From Embleya hyalina (GTDB lineage: Bacteria; Actinomycetota; Actinomycetes; Streptomycetales; Streptomycetaceae): a DNA stretch of 43,657 nucleotides. The notes under the pieces are model-generated. The model searched no databases and had not been told where the DNA came from. It saw nothing but the letters and a program-made list of their open reading frames with translations. Location of the stretch: the NCBI RefSeq assembly GCF_003967355.1, contig NZ_BIFH01000063.1:1-43657 (forward strand). The letters are read 5' to 3'. Position numbers and translations under genes: made by a program. Positions 30,612-39,297 of this stretch are shown one piece after another. Each line of letters begins with the position of its first letter. Position 1 is the first letter of the stretch.

Positions 30612-32195
30612 TCATTTCCGGCGCGGTGAGGCGCACTTCGTGTTGTCGGCCGTCTCCAGGTTCAGGTCGGCGGCCTTGGGCGGCTCGGGCGCCCGCTCCG
30701 GCCCGGCGGTCGCCGAACCCGTCGGCGCGCCGCCGCTGCCGCCGGTGTCCGCGTCGGGCAGATCCGTGCCGATCAGCAGCTTGATCGTCGTCTCCCCCGA
30801 ACGGGCCGCCTCCAGCGCGGTTTCCGGCAGGTTCAGCGCCGCGGCGATCGCCTTGGCCTGTTCCTGTCTGCCTTCGGGGTAGGTGATCCGACTGTTGGCG
30901 TGTTCCCGCCCGTCCGGCATGGACGTACCCGAAGTCGCCTTGAAACCCAGCCGCTTGAGCGCGTCGACCACCGGGGCGATTCGTTTCCGCGCACTCCCGC
31001 TGTCCACCGTCACCCGGATCTGCGCCGCGTCGGACGGTGCGATCGTCCGCGGCGGTGCCGGCGTCTCGGTCACCGGCGCGGGCGGCGGATCCGTGGCCGG
31101 ATCACCCGCGGTCAACGGCCGATCGGCGCGGATCGCGGCCCACAGGTTGTCGGCGGCGGGCCGTCTGGGCTGGACCTGATCCGGTGCGGGCCGGTAGGTC
31201 TCGGTCGGCAGCGTGGTGAACGCCATGCGCTTTTCCGGCACCTTCTTGATCTCGTCGGCGAGGTCGATCAGCTTGTCCACGCCCGCCAGGTCGTTGTCGA
31301 CGGTCAACGCGCCGACCGCGCTGTTGGCGATCCGGAACATGCCGTCCACGTTGGTCAGTTTCGCGTTGCTCTTCAACTCGCGCGCCAGCGACGCCAGGAA
31401 CACCTTCTGCGCCTCGATCCGCGCCAGGTCGCTGCCGTCGCCGAACGCATGGCGCGCGCGCAGGAATTGCAGCGCGTCGTTGCCGCTCAGGGTGTTCGGG
31501 CCGGCCGGCAGGTCCAGTCCGGTGCCGCCGCGCTGACCGGACAGGACCGGGTCGTGGATCGGCGCGTCCAGGCAGATCGGCACGCCGCCGACCGCGTCGG
31601 TGAGGTCGCGGACTCCCTTGAAGTTCACCTCGACGTAGTGGTCGATGCGCACCTGGAGCATCCGGTCCACCGTCGCCACCGAGCACGGCGCGCCGATGCT
31701 GCGGAAGCTGTCGTTGAACTGGCCGAACCGGGCCTCGGTGACCTTCTTGTCCTTGCCCTTGCCGATCTCACATCGCGGGATGTCCACCATCGTGTCCCGG
31801 GGGATGTTCACCAGCGTGGCGTTGGAACGGTCGGCGGACAGGTGCATCAGGATCGCCACGTCGGCGAGCCCTTCGTGCCCCTCCGCGCCGTAGCGCCGGC
31901 CCTCGCCGATCCGGCTGTCGTTGCCGATCAGCAGGATGTTCATCGGACTTCGGCCCTGGGCGTCCTTCGGGGACGCCGGTGGTCGGTTGTTCTTGTCGGC
32001 GGTGATCTGGGTGTGGTGCAACTTCCCGTTCAGGTACCGGATGTACCCGTACGCGCTGCCGGCCAGGATCAGCAGGACACCGACCACGGAGATCGCGATC
32101 CACTTGAGGCGCTTCTTCACCGTGCTCTTTCTGCGTCCGTCCCGTGCACCGGGTGCCGTGGGTCCCCCGGTTCCGGTCTCCGCGTCCGTGCCCAT
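30612..32195 (-). CDS. LCP-family cell-wall glycopolymer ligase 4 (LytR_C domain, C-terminal Cys)
   Basis: A 527-residue paralogue of LCP 3. The cytoplasmic tail is short (about 28 residues, ending STVKKRLKW), the membrane helix covers about 31-52, and the LCP domain (about 80-345) shows MNILLIGNDSRIGEG, LADVAILMHLS, NIPRDTMVDIPRC, VRIDHYVEVNF and LQFLRARHAFGDGSDLAR. A LytR_C domain lies at about 395-480 (IRVTVDSGSARKR ... IKLLIGTDLP), and the tail ends LETADNTKCASPRRK. ATG 32195 has GGAGGGG about nine bases upstream. It starts 81 bases after the LCP 5 stop, so LCP 5 and LCP 4 may be co-transcribed. Confidence 0.9.
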   Translation of the reverse strand: MGTDAETGTGGPTAPGARDGRRKSTVKKRLKWIAISVVGVLLILAGSAYGYIRYLNGKLHHTQITADKNNRPPASPKDAQGRSPMNILLIGNDSRIGEGRRYGAEGHEGLADVAILMHLSADRSNATLVNIPRDTMVDIPRCEIGKGKDKKVTEARFGQFNDSFRSIGAPCSVATVDRMLQVRIDHYVEVNFKGVRDLTDAVGGVPICLDAPIHDPVLSGQRGGTGLDLPAGPNTLSGNDALQFLRARHAFGDGSDLARIEAQKVFLASLARELKSNAKLTNVDGMFRIANSAVGALTVDNDLAGVDKLIDLADEIKKVPEKRMAFTTLPTETYRPAPDQVQPRRPAADNLWAAIRADRPLTAGDPATDPPPAPVTETPAPPRTIAPSDAAQIRVTVDSGSARKRIAPVVDALKRLGFKATSGTSMPDGREHANSRITYPEGRQEQAKAIAAALNLPETALEAARSGETTIKLLIGTDLPDADTGGSGGAPTGSATAGPERAPEPPKAADLNLETADNTKCASPRRK

Positions 32196-32276
32196 GTGTG
32201 GCGTCCCCTCCGGCGACCTGCCGGGGGCGTCGCGGTCCGCGACGTCCCCGGCTCTCCCTGATGCGGTGTCGATGAA

Positions 32277-34253
32277 TCAGCCCGCGCACACGTCCTGTTC
32301 CGCCGTTCGTCCCGAGACGGTGACGATGGGGCTCGTGTCCGCGGGCGTGGTCGGCTGGGTCGACGGGATGCCGGCGGTCGACGTGGGGTTCGGCGTGGAC
32401 GTCGTCGACGACGGCCCGGCCGTGGCCGACGACGTGGCACCGGCGGGGGACCGCGTGGTGGTGCCCTTGCCCGGGGCGGTCGGGGTGACGGTCACCCGTT
32501 CGCCGTTCTCGTCGATCGTGGTGCGCGTGGACGGCAGCGGGGTCGCCGGCTGCTCGATCCGCACCTCGCCGTTGTTCTCGAAGCCGTTCTCGTCCTTGCC
32601 GCTGACGCCCGCGCCGACCGCGACCCGGTCGAACCGGATCGCGTCGAACAGCCGGTCCGCCTTGGGCTGGACCAGTTCGTCCCGGTCGGTGTCGAACCGG
32701 TACGGCTGACGGGGCACGGTCAGGAACGCGACCTTGTCGTTCGGGATGCCCTTGATGCTGTCGGACAGGTCCATCAGCTCCTTGAGCGAGCTCAGTCCCG
32801 GGTCGGCGGTGATCGACCGGGTTCCGGCGTCGAGGAGGTTGTACAACTTCCACGGCTGGGTCAGCATGTCGCCGACCTTGACCTTCTTAACGAGCGCGGC
32901 CAGAAAACGCTGCTGTCGGGTCATCCGCTGGGTGTCGCTGCCGTCGTCGACGTTCTTGCGGGCGCGTACGTAGCCGAGCGCCTGCTCGCCGTCGAGCTTG
33001 TGCTTGCCGGCCGGCAGGTCGAGTTTGGCCGCGGTGTCGCGCATCGGGCGGCTGAGGCACACCTCGACGCCGTTGACCGCGTCGACCATGTCCTTGAAGC
33101 CGGAGAAGTCGATCACGATGTGGTGGTCGACCCGGACCTTGGTCATCTGCTCGATGGTCTTGATCGTGCAGGCGGCGCCGCCGATCTCGAACGCGTGGTT
33201 GAACTGGTCCCGGTACGCCCGCGACTTGCTGCCGTCCGGCCGCACGCAGGAGGGGATGTCCACCATCAGGTCGCGCGGGATGCTGACCGCGACCGAGCTC
33301 TTCCGATCGGCGGCGAGGTGCAGCAGGATCGTCGTGTCGGAGCGCTTGGTGCCCTCGCCGACGTCGCCGTACTGCTTGTTGTCGCCGCTGCGGTCGTCCG
33401 AGCCCATCATCAGGATGTTGGCGGCGTCGTGCGTTCCCGCCACCACCTGCGGGCGTTCGGCCTCCGGGCCGAGCTTCGCGGTCAGGTCCTCGGTGGTGAT
33501 GTTGCCGTCCAGCTTGCGGTACAGCGTGTAGACCACGACGCTGCCGGCGACCAGGCTCAGGGCCACGGTGACGGTGACGCCGATCAGGATGCGCTTGTAC
33601 ACCCGGCGGCGTCGGTCGCGCCGGGTCCGCCGGTCGGCCGCCTTGCCGCCGTCGGCGGCCATCGCGGCCACGGCGGCGGTGAGCGGGTCGCCGGCCGCCG
33701 GGGGAGGAGTGGTGGTGGGGACGGTGGCGGGCCCGGTCGCGCCCGCCGCGCCGGGGGCCACCTCGGCCGCCGCGCCCTCGGTCGCCGTGCCCCCGCTCGG
33801 CTCGCCCGCCGAACCCTCGCCCGATTCACCCGAGTTGCCCGCCGGGCCTTCGCCCGATTCGCCCGCTTCGCCTGCCTTGCCCGCCGCGATCGCGCCGGCC
33901 TCGCCCGCCTCCGCGGCATCGCCGGTCGCGGCGACGTCCTCCGTGCCCGGTGTCGGTGCGGGGTCGGCCGCCGCGGATTCGCCTACCGGTTCGGCGGTGT
34001 CGGGCCCGGTCGCCGCACCCGAAGTCGGCGTCGCGGGGGCCGCGTCCGCGCCCGAGGCGGCCGCGTCCGGGGTCACCGCGTCCGCGCCCGGCGCCTCCGC
34101 GTCCCGCGCGTCGCCGGCCTCCGGGGCCTCCGCCGGTCCGTTCGGAGGCGGAGTCGCGGATATGTCCGGTTCGGTCGGGGTCTCGGGCGCCGTTTCCGGG
34201 CTCGCGTCCCGACCGGATCCGGCCTGCTTGCCGGCCCGTTCGCTGTCACTCAC
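32277..34253 (-). CDS. LCP-family cell-wall glycopolymer ligase 5 (very long acidic cytoplasmic tail)
   Basis: A 658-residue LCP protein. The first about 205 residues are disordered, rich in Ala, Gly, Pro, Glu and Thr, with GEAG/GESGEG repeats at 113-150, then an Arg cluster (RRTRRDRRRR) and one membrane helix (about 220-244). The LCP domain (about 275-520) contains ANILMMGSDDRSGD, SDTTILLHLAAD, SIPRDLMVDIPSC, KVRVDHHIVIDF and LGYVRARKNVDDGSD. In place of a LytR_C domain the C-terminus is a Ser/Thr/Pro-rich linker of about 90 residues that could span the wall or be glycosylated, ending RTAEQDVCAG. GTG 34253 is the first start after the upstream region; its ribosome binding site is weak. A Crp-like site lies about 120 bases upstream. 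Confidence 0.9.
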   Translation of the reverse strand: MSDSERAGKQAGSGRDASPETAPETPTEPDISATPPPNGPAEAPEAGDARDAEAPGADAVTPDAAASGADAAPATPTSGAATGPDTAEPVGESAAADPAPTPGTEDVAATGDAAEAGEAGAIAAGKAGEAGESGEGPAGNSGESGEGSAGEPSGGTATEGAAAEVAPGAAGATGPATVPTTTPPPAAGDPLTAAVAAMAADGGKAADRRTRRDRRRRVYKRILIGVTVTVALSLVAGSVVVYTLYRKLDGNITTEDLTAKLGPEAERPQVVAGTHDAANILMMGSDDRSGDNKQYGDVGEGTKRSDTTILLHLAADRKSSVAVSIPRDLMVDIPSCVRPDGSKSRAYRDQFNHAFEIGGAACTIKTIEQMTKVRVDHHIVIDFSGFKDMVDAVNGVEVCLSRPMRDTAAKLDLPAGKHKLDGEQALGYVRARKNVDDGSDTQRMTRQQRFLAALVKKVKVGDMLTQPWKLYNLLDAGTRSITADPGLSSLKELMDLSDSIKGIPNDKVAFLTVPRQPYRFDTDRDELVQPKADRLFDAIRFDRVAVGAGVSGKDENGFENNGEVRIEQPATPLPSTRTTIDENGERVTVTPTAPGKGTTTRSPAGATSSATAGPSSTTSTPNPTSTAGIPSTQPTTPADTSPIVTVSGRTAEQDVCAG

Positions 34254-34373
34254 GTCGTGTCTGCTTCTTTCCCCAAGGCGCCCAACGCTCATCAAGCGAC
34301 GAACCGCGCGTGGGGCGGCCGTTGCACTGATAGACGTGGCGCCGGTTCTTCGAGTTGCGTGCACCCTTGTGCG

Positions 34374-34389
34374 TGTGACACAGGTCACG
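34374..34389. promoter_or_regulatory. Crp-like binding site upstream of LCP 5
   Basis: TGTGACACAGGTCACG contains the inverted repeat GTGAC-N4-GTCAC and so fits the GTG-N6-GNCAC pattern reported for S. coelicolor Crp and the classic TGTGA-N6-TCACA. It lies in the 256-bp gap between LCP 6 and LCP 5, about 120-135 bp upstream of the LCP 5 start codon, a plausible activator position. Confidence 0.55.
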
Positions 34390-34509
34390 CCGAACCGTCG
34401 CAACACCACGTGCCGCCCCGGCCCGCACGGCTGCCGGCACGTTATCGTGCGCGACCCCCCGGGTCGGCCCCCAGGTGGGGCGCCGGCCCGCAGCCGCGAT
34501 GACGCGCCG

Positions 34510-35868
34510 TCAGTTCGCCTTGCAGATGTCCTGGTCCCCGTTGCGGGTGTCGGCCCTCACCGGCGGCTTCACCGGATCGATCGCACCGGCACCGGCCGGG
34601 GGCGGGGCGGACGCGGGAGCCGCGCCCGGACCGCCGAGTGCTCGCGCGGGCGCACCGGCCGGGACCGCCCCACCCGCGGGCGGGACCGGGGCGGGCGCCG
34701 GTTCCACGCCCGGTCTGCGCCGACCGTCCAGCGGCTCGTCGTGGTTGATCGCGTCGAACAACCGCCGGGCCTCGGGCTGGATCAGCGCGACCCGGTTGTT
34801 GTCGCCCGGCGGGTTGTACACCGGGATCTGCGCGAAAGTGATGTTCCTCGTCTCCAGGTCGCGCATCCCGCGTGCGAGATCGACCAGCGCGGAGACCGAG
34901 TCCAGGCCCTCGTCCGCCCGGATCGACCTGGTCAGCGCGTCGGCGAGGGCGAACAACCGGGTCGGGCTGGTCAGCGTGTCGCCGCTGCGGATCCGCTTGG
35001 CGATCGAGGCCACGAACGCCTGTTGCCGCTTGATCCGGCCCAGGTCGCTGCCGTCGCCGCCGAGCCCGACGTCGTGGCGCAGCCGTACGTAGTCCAGCGC
35101 CTCCCGACCGTGCACCTTGCGCCGGCCGGCCGACAACGAGATGTTGCCCTCGCGGTCCTGCACGGTCCTGGGCAGACAGATCTCCACCCCGTCGACCGCG
35201 TCGACCATGCCCTTGAAGCCGGCGAAGTCCACGACGATGTGGTGGTCCACGCGCATCGCGGTGACCTTTTCGACGGTGTTGCGCGTACAGGCCGCGCCGC
35301 CGAGTTCGAACGCCGAATTGAACATCACTCCGCGCTGCTCGGCCGAGCGCGACCCGTCCCCGGTTACGCACGAGGGCACGGTCACCAGCAGGTCGCGCGG
35401 GATGCTCATGACCACCGCGCGTTCGCGGTCGGACGTCAGATGCACGAGGAGCGTGGTGTCCGAGCGCTCGCCGATGTCGCCCCCGCCGCCGAGCGCGCGG
35501 TTCTCGCCGGCCCGCGAGTCCGAGCCGATGATCAGCAGGTTCATCGGCTTGCCCTTGCCGTTGCCGCCCACGTCGGGACGGTCGGCGTTGAGCTTGCCGT
35601 CGACCGGGTCGGTCTTGATGTTGCCGTCGAGCCGCTGATACGCGACGTAGGCGGCCGACACGCCGGTCAGCAGGATCAGCGTGATGCCCACCCCGATCGG
35701 CAGGAACACCCGGCGCCGCCGGTTGCGCCTGCGGCGCGCGCGCCGGGTGGCGGCCCGACCGGCGGCGGCGTCGACCGGCGTGGACTCGTACTCCGGGCAC
35801 GCCGCCGGTTCGGGCGGGTCGGGTTCGGGCGCACGTTCGGACCGGTACAGGTGATCCCACACGTCCAT
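34510..35868 (-). CDS. LCP-family cell-wall glycopolymer ligase 6
   Basis: A 452-residue LCP protein. A cytoplasmic tail of about 53 residues ends in a strongly basic run (RRARRRRNRRRR), the membrane helix spans about 54-77 and the LCP domain (about 105-345) has MNLLIIGSDSRAGE, SDTTLLVHLTSD, SIPRDLLVTVPSC, AMRVDHHIVVDFAGF and LDYVRLRHDVGLGGDGSD. A Pro/Ala/Gly linker follows, and the end is RNGDQDICKAN, again with a lone Cys. No LytR_C domain. It is closest to LCP 5 by its DHHIV and IPRDL segments. ATG 35868 has GGAGG ten bases upstream; a GTG at 35877 is too close to the same site. It is 97 bases downstream of the TIGR03089 gene on the same strand. Confidence 0.9.
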   Translation of the reverse strand: MDVWDHLYRSERAPEPDPPEPAACPEYESTPVDAAAGRAATRRARRRRNRRRRVFLPIGVGITLILLTGVSAAYVAYQRLDGNIKTDPVDGKLNADRPDVGGNGKGKPMNLLIIGSDSRAGENRALGGGGDIGERSDTTLLVHLTSDRERAVVMSIPRDLLVTVPSCVTGDGSRSAEQRGVMFNSAFELGGAACTRNTVEKVTAMRVDHHIVVDFAGFKGMVDAVDGVEICLPRTVQDREGNISLSAGRRKVHGREALDYVRLRHDVGLGGDGSDLGRIKRQQAFVASIAKRIRSGDTLTSPTRLFALADALTRSIRADEGLDSVSALVDLARGMRDLETRNITFAQIPVYNPPGDNNRVALIQPEARRLFDAINHDEPLDGRRRPGVEPAPAPVPPAGGAVPAGAPARALGGPGAAPASAPPPAGAGAIDPVKPPVRADTRNGDQDICKAN

Positions 35869-35964
35869 GAACCCCACGCCTCCCCGCCTGCTGAGGGACC
35901 GCCGGGCACGGCACTACGGGCGGTCGGGGCCACGAAAGCGCAGCCCGACCCGTCTTGTCATGGA

Positions 35965-36711
35965 CTAGTCGTCGGAACGGGTGACGGCGCGCGTGACGCG
36001 CTCCGCCTCGATTCGCCGATCCAGCAGGGATTCGTCCAGGTGGCGGCATACGACGACGGGTACGGACGCGGCCAGGGGCGCGAGCAGGCCCGCCCGCAAT
36101 CCACCCGTTCGGGCGAAGCTCGAAGAGGTGAGCAACCGATCGCCGGGGCCGAGGTTCCACTCCCGGGCGGCGGCCTCGCCCGACGCGGCCAGGTCGCCGG
36201 CGGTGTGCTCGCGGCCGGCCTCGATCAGCGCCGGCGCGTCGGCGCGCGCCGAGCCGTCGGGCACGAACCGGTCGCCGTGTCCGGCCACTTCCGCCGCGTA
36301 GTCCAGGAAACCGGCCGGCGGCTCGGGGAAGCGCCCGCCCATCGGCCGCAGGGCCAGGGCGACCCGCTCGCCGGGGCAACTCGCCGCCCGGTCGAGCGTG
36401 TCGGGGCCGGACACCACCACGTCGGCGTCGGCGGGATCGCCGTCGAAGGTCACCGCCAGGCCGAGCGACCACGCGGCGAGCAGCCACACCTGGGTCTGCC
36501 AGTGCGCGGGCAGCAGCAGCGACACCCGGGCACCGGGCTCGACCGCGAGGTCGTCGCGCAGCAGATTCGCCGTCTTGGCGACCCAGTTGTCGAACGTCGC
36601 GACGGAGAGCTCGACCCGCTCGCCGGTGGCGTCGTCGTAGAAGGTGGTGAAGGGCCGCGCGGAGTCGGCGGCGAGCGCGGAGCGCAACTGATCGACCGGA
36701 GTGCTGGGCAT
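35965..36711 (-). CDS. TIGR03089 family protein (short AMP-binding-like)
   Basis: A 248-residue actinobacterial protein related to the N-terminal part of acyl-CoA synthetases: PFTTFYDDATGERVELSVATF, NLLRDDLAVEPGARVSLLLP, WQTQVWLLAAWSLGLAVTF and a late GDRLLTSSSFARTGGL. The length agrees with TIGR03089, which lacks the catalytic C-terminal domain and the usual Thr/Ser/Gly-rich AMP motif, so it is probably not an active ligase. The family is typically found next to LCP genes in Streptomyces and mycobacteria (from memory), exactly as here. Function unknown; perhaps a regulator or carrier protein linked to lipid-linked polymer assembly. Divergent from the amidase gene. Confidence 0.85.
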   Translation of the reverse strand: MPSTPVDQLRSALAADSARPFTTFYDDATGERVELSVATFDNWVAKTANLLRDDLAVEPGARVSLLLPAHWQTQVWLLAAWSLGLAVTFDGDPADADVVVSGPDTLDRAASCPGERVALALRPMGGRFPEPPAGFLDYAAEVAGHGDRFVPDGSARADAPALIEAGREHTAGDLAASGEAAAREWNLGPGDRLLTSSSFARTGGLRAGLLAPLAASVPVVVCRHLDESLLDRRIEAERVTRAVTRSDD

Positions 36712-36835
36712 GCGCCAAGCCTATCGAGCGCACGAATTCATACGACAAACGGGTGTAATTGCTGCATTTGGTATAAGCGTTGTAGTGGGATCGGGCACCA
36801 GCACGACTCCACCGCCCACGATGGAGGGCCCGCCC
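36712..36835. promoter_or_regulatory. Divergent promoter region (AT-rich)
   Basis: The 124 bases between the TIGR03089 and amidase starts include an AT-rich core (about 36732-36790) unusual for this sequence. TATAAG at 36772-36777 could be a -10 element for the amidase gene; no clear -35 was found. The site GGAGGG at 36823-36828 serves the amidase start. Confidence 0.35.
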
Positions 36836-37966
36836 GTGTTCACCAGAATCGTGCTGTCGATCGTCGCCCTGGCCGTGCCGACCGTGCTCGTCGGACCTCC
36901 CGCGCGGGCCGACGCGGGACCGAGCACCCCCGGTACCACGATCACCCTGCCGCTGACCGGGGTCGAACAGGAGTCCGACGTCGCCGCGCCCCGCGAGGGC
37001 CGGACCGGGGTACTGACCGCCGAACGCGACACCGCGGCCTTCTCGTTGCTCGGCGTCACCTGGGCCGACCCCGACCCGGCCGCGGGCGCGCGTGTGGTCG
37101 TGCACGTACGCACCCGCGCCGGCGGAGTGTGGAGCCCCTGGCACGCGCTGCACGCGAGCGGCGACGGCATCGGGCCGGACGAGGGTCGCGTCCGCGGCGG
37201 CACCGAGCCGTTCTGGACCGGTCGTTCCGACGGTGTGCAGATCCGCGTGGGCGTGCTCGACGGGACGCTGCCGGCGGACCTGCGGGCCGAACTCGTGGAC
37301 CCCGGCGAGTCGATCGTCGACCGCGTGCCGCCGCGCACGACCCGGCCCGATCGGGTCAAGGGCCGCGCCGAGCGGCCCGCGATCGTGGCCCGTCGCGACT
37401 GGGGCGCGGACGAGTCGCTACGGGACACGAAGTTCAAGTACACCGGCACCGTGCGCGCCGCGTTCGTGCACCACACCGCCGACGGCAACGACTTCCCGTG
37501 CAGCGACTCGGCCAAGGTGATCCGCTCGATCTATCGCTACCACGTGCAGACCAACGGCTGGGCCGACGTGGGCTACAACTTCCTGGTCGACCGGTGCGGC
37601 ACCGTCTTCGAGGGCCGCGCCGGCGGCGTGGACAAGCCGGTGCTCGGCGCGCATACGCTCGGCTTCAACACGGACAGCATGGGCGTGGCCGCGATGGGCA
37701 CCTACACCGGCGCCGAACCGCCCGGGCCGATGCTGATCGCCCTGTCCGGCCTGATCGCCTGGAAACTCGGCCTCGACGACCGCGACCCGGCCGGCCGGGT
37801 CACGCTGACCTCCTCCGACAGCGGCAGCCGCTATCCGAAGGGCTCGACCCACTCCTTCGACGTGATCTCCGGCCATCGGGACGCGTTCAACACCGAGTGC
37901 CCCGGCCAGGCGCTCTACGAGCAACTGCCCGCGATCCGCAAGGACGTGGCCGTGCGGCTGGGCTGA
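36836..37966 (+). CDS. Secreted N-acetylmuramoyl-L-alanine amidase (PGRP/Amidase_2 type)
   Basis: A 376-residue exported zinc amidase that cleaves the bond between muramic acid and L-alanine in peptidoglycan. A signal peptide covers residues 1-27 (IVLSIVALAVPTVLVGPPARA). Residues about 35-180 are a beta-rich N-terminal domain common to Streptomyces PGRP-like proteins (SLLGVTWADP, VVHVRTRAGGVWSPWHAL, ADLRAELVDPG). The catalytic domain starts at ARRDWGADE (about 185) and has the Zn His in AAFVHHTADG, the fold motif GWADVGYNFLVDRCGTVFEGR, and the second His and Cys ligands in SGHRDAFNTECPG. GTG 36836 has GGAGGG eight bases upstream. It is likely needed for growth, sporulation or wall turnover alongside the adjacent LCP genes. 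Confidence 0.9.
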   Translation: MFTRIVLSIVALAVPTVLVGPPARADAGPSTPGTTITLPLTGVEQESDVAAPREGRTGVLTAERDTAAFSLLGVTWADPDPAAGARVVVHVRTRAGGVWSPWHALHASGDGIGPDEGRVRGGTEPFWTGRSDGVQIRVGVLDGTLPADLRAELVDPGESIVDRVPPRTTRPDRVKGRAERPAIVARRDWGADESLRDTKFKYTGTVRAAFVHHTADGNDFPCSDSAKVIRSIYRYHVQTNGWADVGYNFLVDRCGTVFEGRAGGVDKPVLGAHTLGFNTDSMGVAAMGTYTGAEPPGPMLIALSGLIAWKLGLDDRDPAGRVTLTSSDSGSRYPKGSTHSFDVISGHRDAFNTECPGQALYEQLPAIRKDVAVRLG

Positions 37967-38015
37967 CGGCGGCGCGCGGACGGCACCGCGGCCTCGGAGC
38001 CGGCGGCGGGCGGGC

Positions 38016-39215
38016 CTACCGTGCGCCCTTGTCGACGATCTCCCGCAGGCGCTCCACCAGCGGCTCGACCACCGCCTCCGGGACGAACCGCTCCCGCGCC
38101 AACGCGACCGCCGCCGCGCGCAGTCGGGCCACCTCCGGCGGATGCTGGGCCAGCCGGCGCAGCGCGTCGGCCAGCGCGTCGGAGTCGCCCGCCGGCACGA
38201 ACAACCCGGCCGCGCCGAGCAGTCGGCGCTGCGGCGCGGTGTCCGAGGTGAGCACCGCGCACCCCGCCGCAGCGCCCTGGAAGACCTTGTTCGGCACCAG
38301 CCGCAACGCCTTGGCGCCGGTGCCGAACACCCCCAGGCACACGTCGTGCGCGGCGACCAGGCGCGGCAGTTCGGCCTCGGGCACCCAGGTCCGCCAGGTC
38401 ACCCGGGGCGCGTTCGGCCCGACCAGGTCCTTCGTGCGCTGGGCCTGGAGGCCGCGGCCGATCATGGTCACGGTGATCGGATAGCCGTCCAGCCGACTGA
38501 GCGCGGCGCCGATCACCGGCGCGCCCTGCACCGGCGAGTACAGCCCGACCGAGATCACCCGCAGGTCCTCGCCCGGCCGGAAGTCCGACTCGAGGTCGGC
38601 CGCGCGTTCGCCCGCCCGCTCGGCCGGCGTGTCGACGAGCGGACCCTCGGGCGCGGGTACCCGCCGATCCGCCGCCCGCCCCGCGTCGAACCACATCGGC
38701 GCGGCCCCGATCGGCACCACCACGGCCCGATCCCGTTGCGGCGGCGCGAGCACGCGGCGGTGCTCCTCGGTGTCCACCAGGATCAGTCGCGCCGCGGCGA
38801 TCGCCGCCTGCTCGATCCGGTCCACCTTGCGCAGCTCGGCCTGGGCGGCGTGGCCCAGCCGATCGGCCACGTCGTCCACGCTCTCCAGGTGGTCCAGCAC
38901 CAGCGGCACCCCTGGGAACAACCGCCGCGCGATCTGGATGTCGAGCCGACCCTGATAGCCGACGATCACCACGTCGGGCCGCGGCGCGCGCCGCGCCTTG
39001 GCCACCAACTCCGCGATGCACCGCGCGTGCCGTATTCGCTGGCGGGGGATCCCGGGATGCGTCGACGGCGGCGGGACCATCGGGCCCGCGTCCATGTGAC
39101 CGAGCGGAACGTTGCAGGTCACCACCTCGATGCCGTGCCGCCGCAAGCCCTCGATGAGGATTCCCACCCGGGGGTGGACGGTCGTGTCATAGGTGCCGAA
39201 CGCCATCACCCGCAT
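38016..39215 (-). CDS. GT4-like glycosyltransferase (399 aa)
   Basis: A GT-B fold glycosyltransferase. The N-terminal Rossmann half begins MRVMAFGTYDTTVHPRVG, with the acceptor-side loop, and includes VVIVGYQGRLDIQIARRLFP and VPLVLDHLESVDD. The C-terminal half carries the donor site: DLRVISVGLYSPVQGAPV, ITVTMIGRGLQAQ, and VPNKVFQGAAAGCAVLTS. The last segment corresponds to the usual PNKxxEYMAxG, but its sugar-nucleotide-contacting Glu is Gln. No membrane segment is present. ATG 39215 has no strong ribosome binding site. It is divergent from the DNA glycosylase gene with 82 bases between starts. The context suggests addition of a sugar to a wall glycan. Confidence 0.8.
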   Translation of the reverse strand: MRVMAFGTYDTTVHPRVGILIEGLRRHGIEVVTCNVPLGHMDAGPMVPPPSTHPGIPRQRIRHARCIAELVAKARRAPRPDVVIVGYQGRLDIQIARRLFPGVPLVLDHLESVDDVADRLGHAAQAELRKVDRIEQAAIAAARLILVDTEEHRRVLAPPQRDRAVVVPIGAAPMWFDAGRAADRRVPAPEGPLVDTPAERAGERAADLESDFRPGEDLRVISVGLYSPVQGAPVIGAALSRLDGYPITVTMIGRGLQAQRTKDLVGPNAPRVTWRTWVPEAELPRLVAAHDVCLGVFGTGAKALRLVPNKVFQGAAAGCAVLTSDTAPQRRLLGAAGLFVPAGDSDALADALRRLAQHPPEVARLRAAAVALARERFVPEAVVEPLVERLREIVDKGAR

Positions 39216-39297
39216 AGCTGAAGTCTGCTCTGCGCACATCGGCACAAAACCGGGAAGGTACCGTGGCGGTCCGAACCCGGACCCCGAGGAGAGCCCG

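Noticed and set aside
33568-38484. A very long open frame (over 1,600 codons) on the plus strand
   Set aside because: It runs antisense to LCP 5, LCP 6 and TIGR03089 and in another frame of the amidase. Long antisense frames are expected at this GC content; its protein is Arg/Pro/Ala-rich with no domain.
15885-39215. A complete amino-sugar or teichoic acid biosynthesis cluster
   Set aside because: Only an acetyltransferase, glycosyltransferases and LCP ligases are present; nucleotide-sugar synthesis enzymes, polymerases and exporters are not seen.
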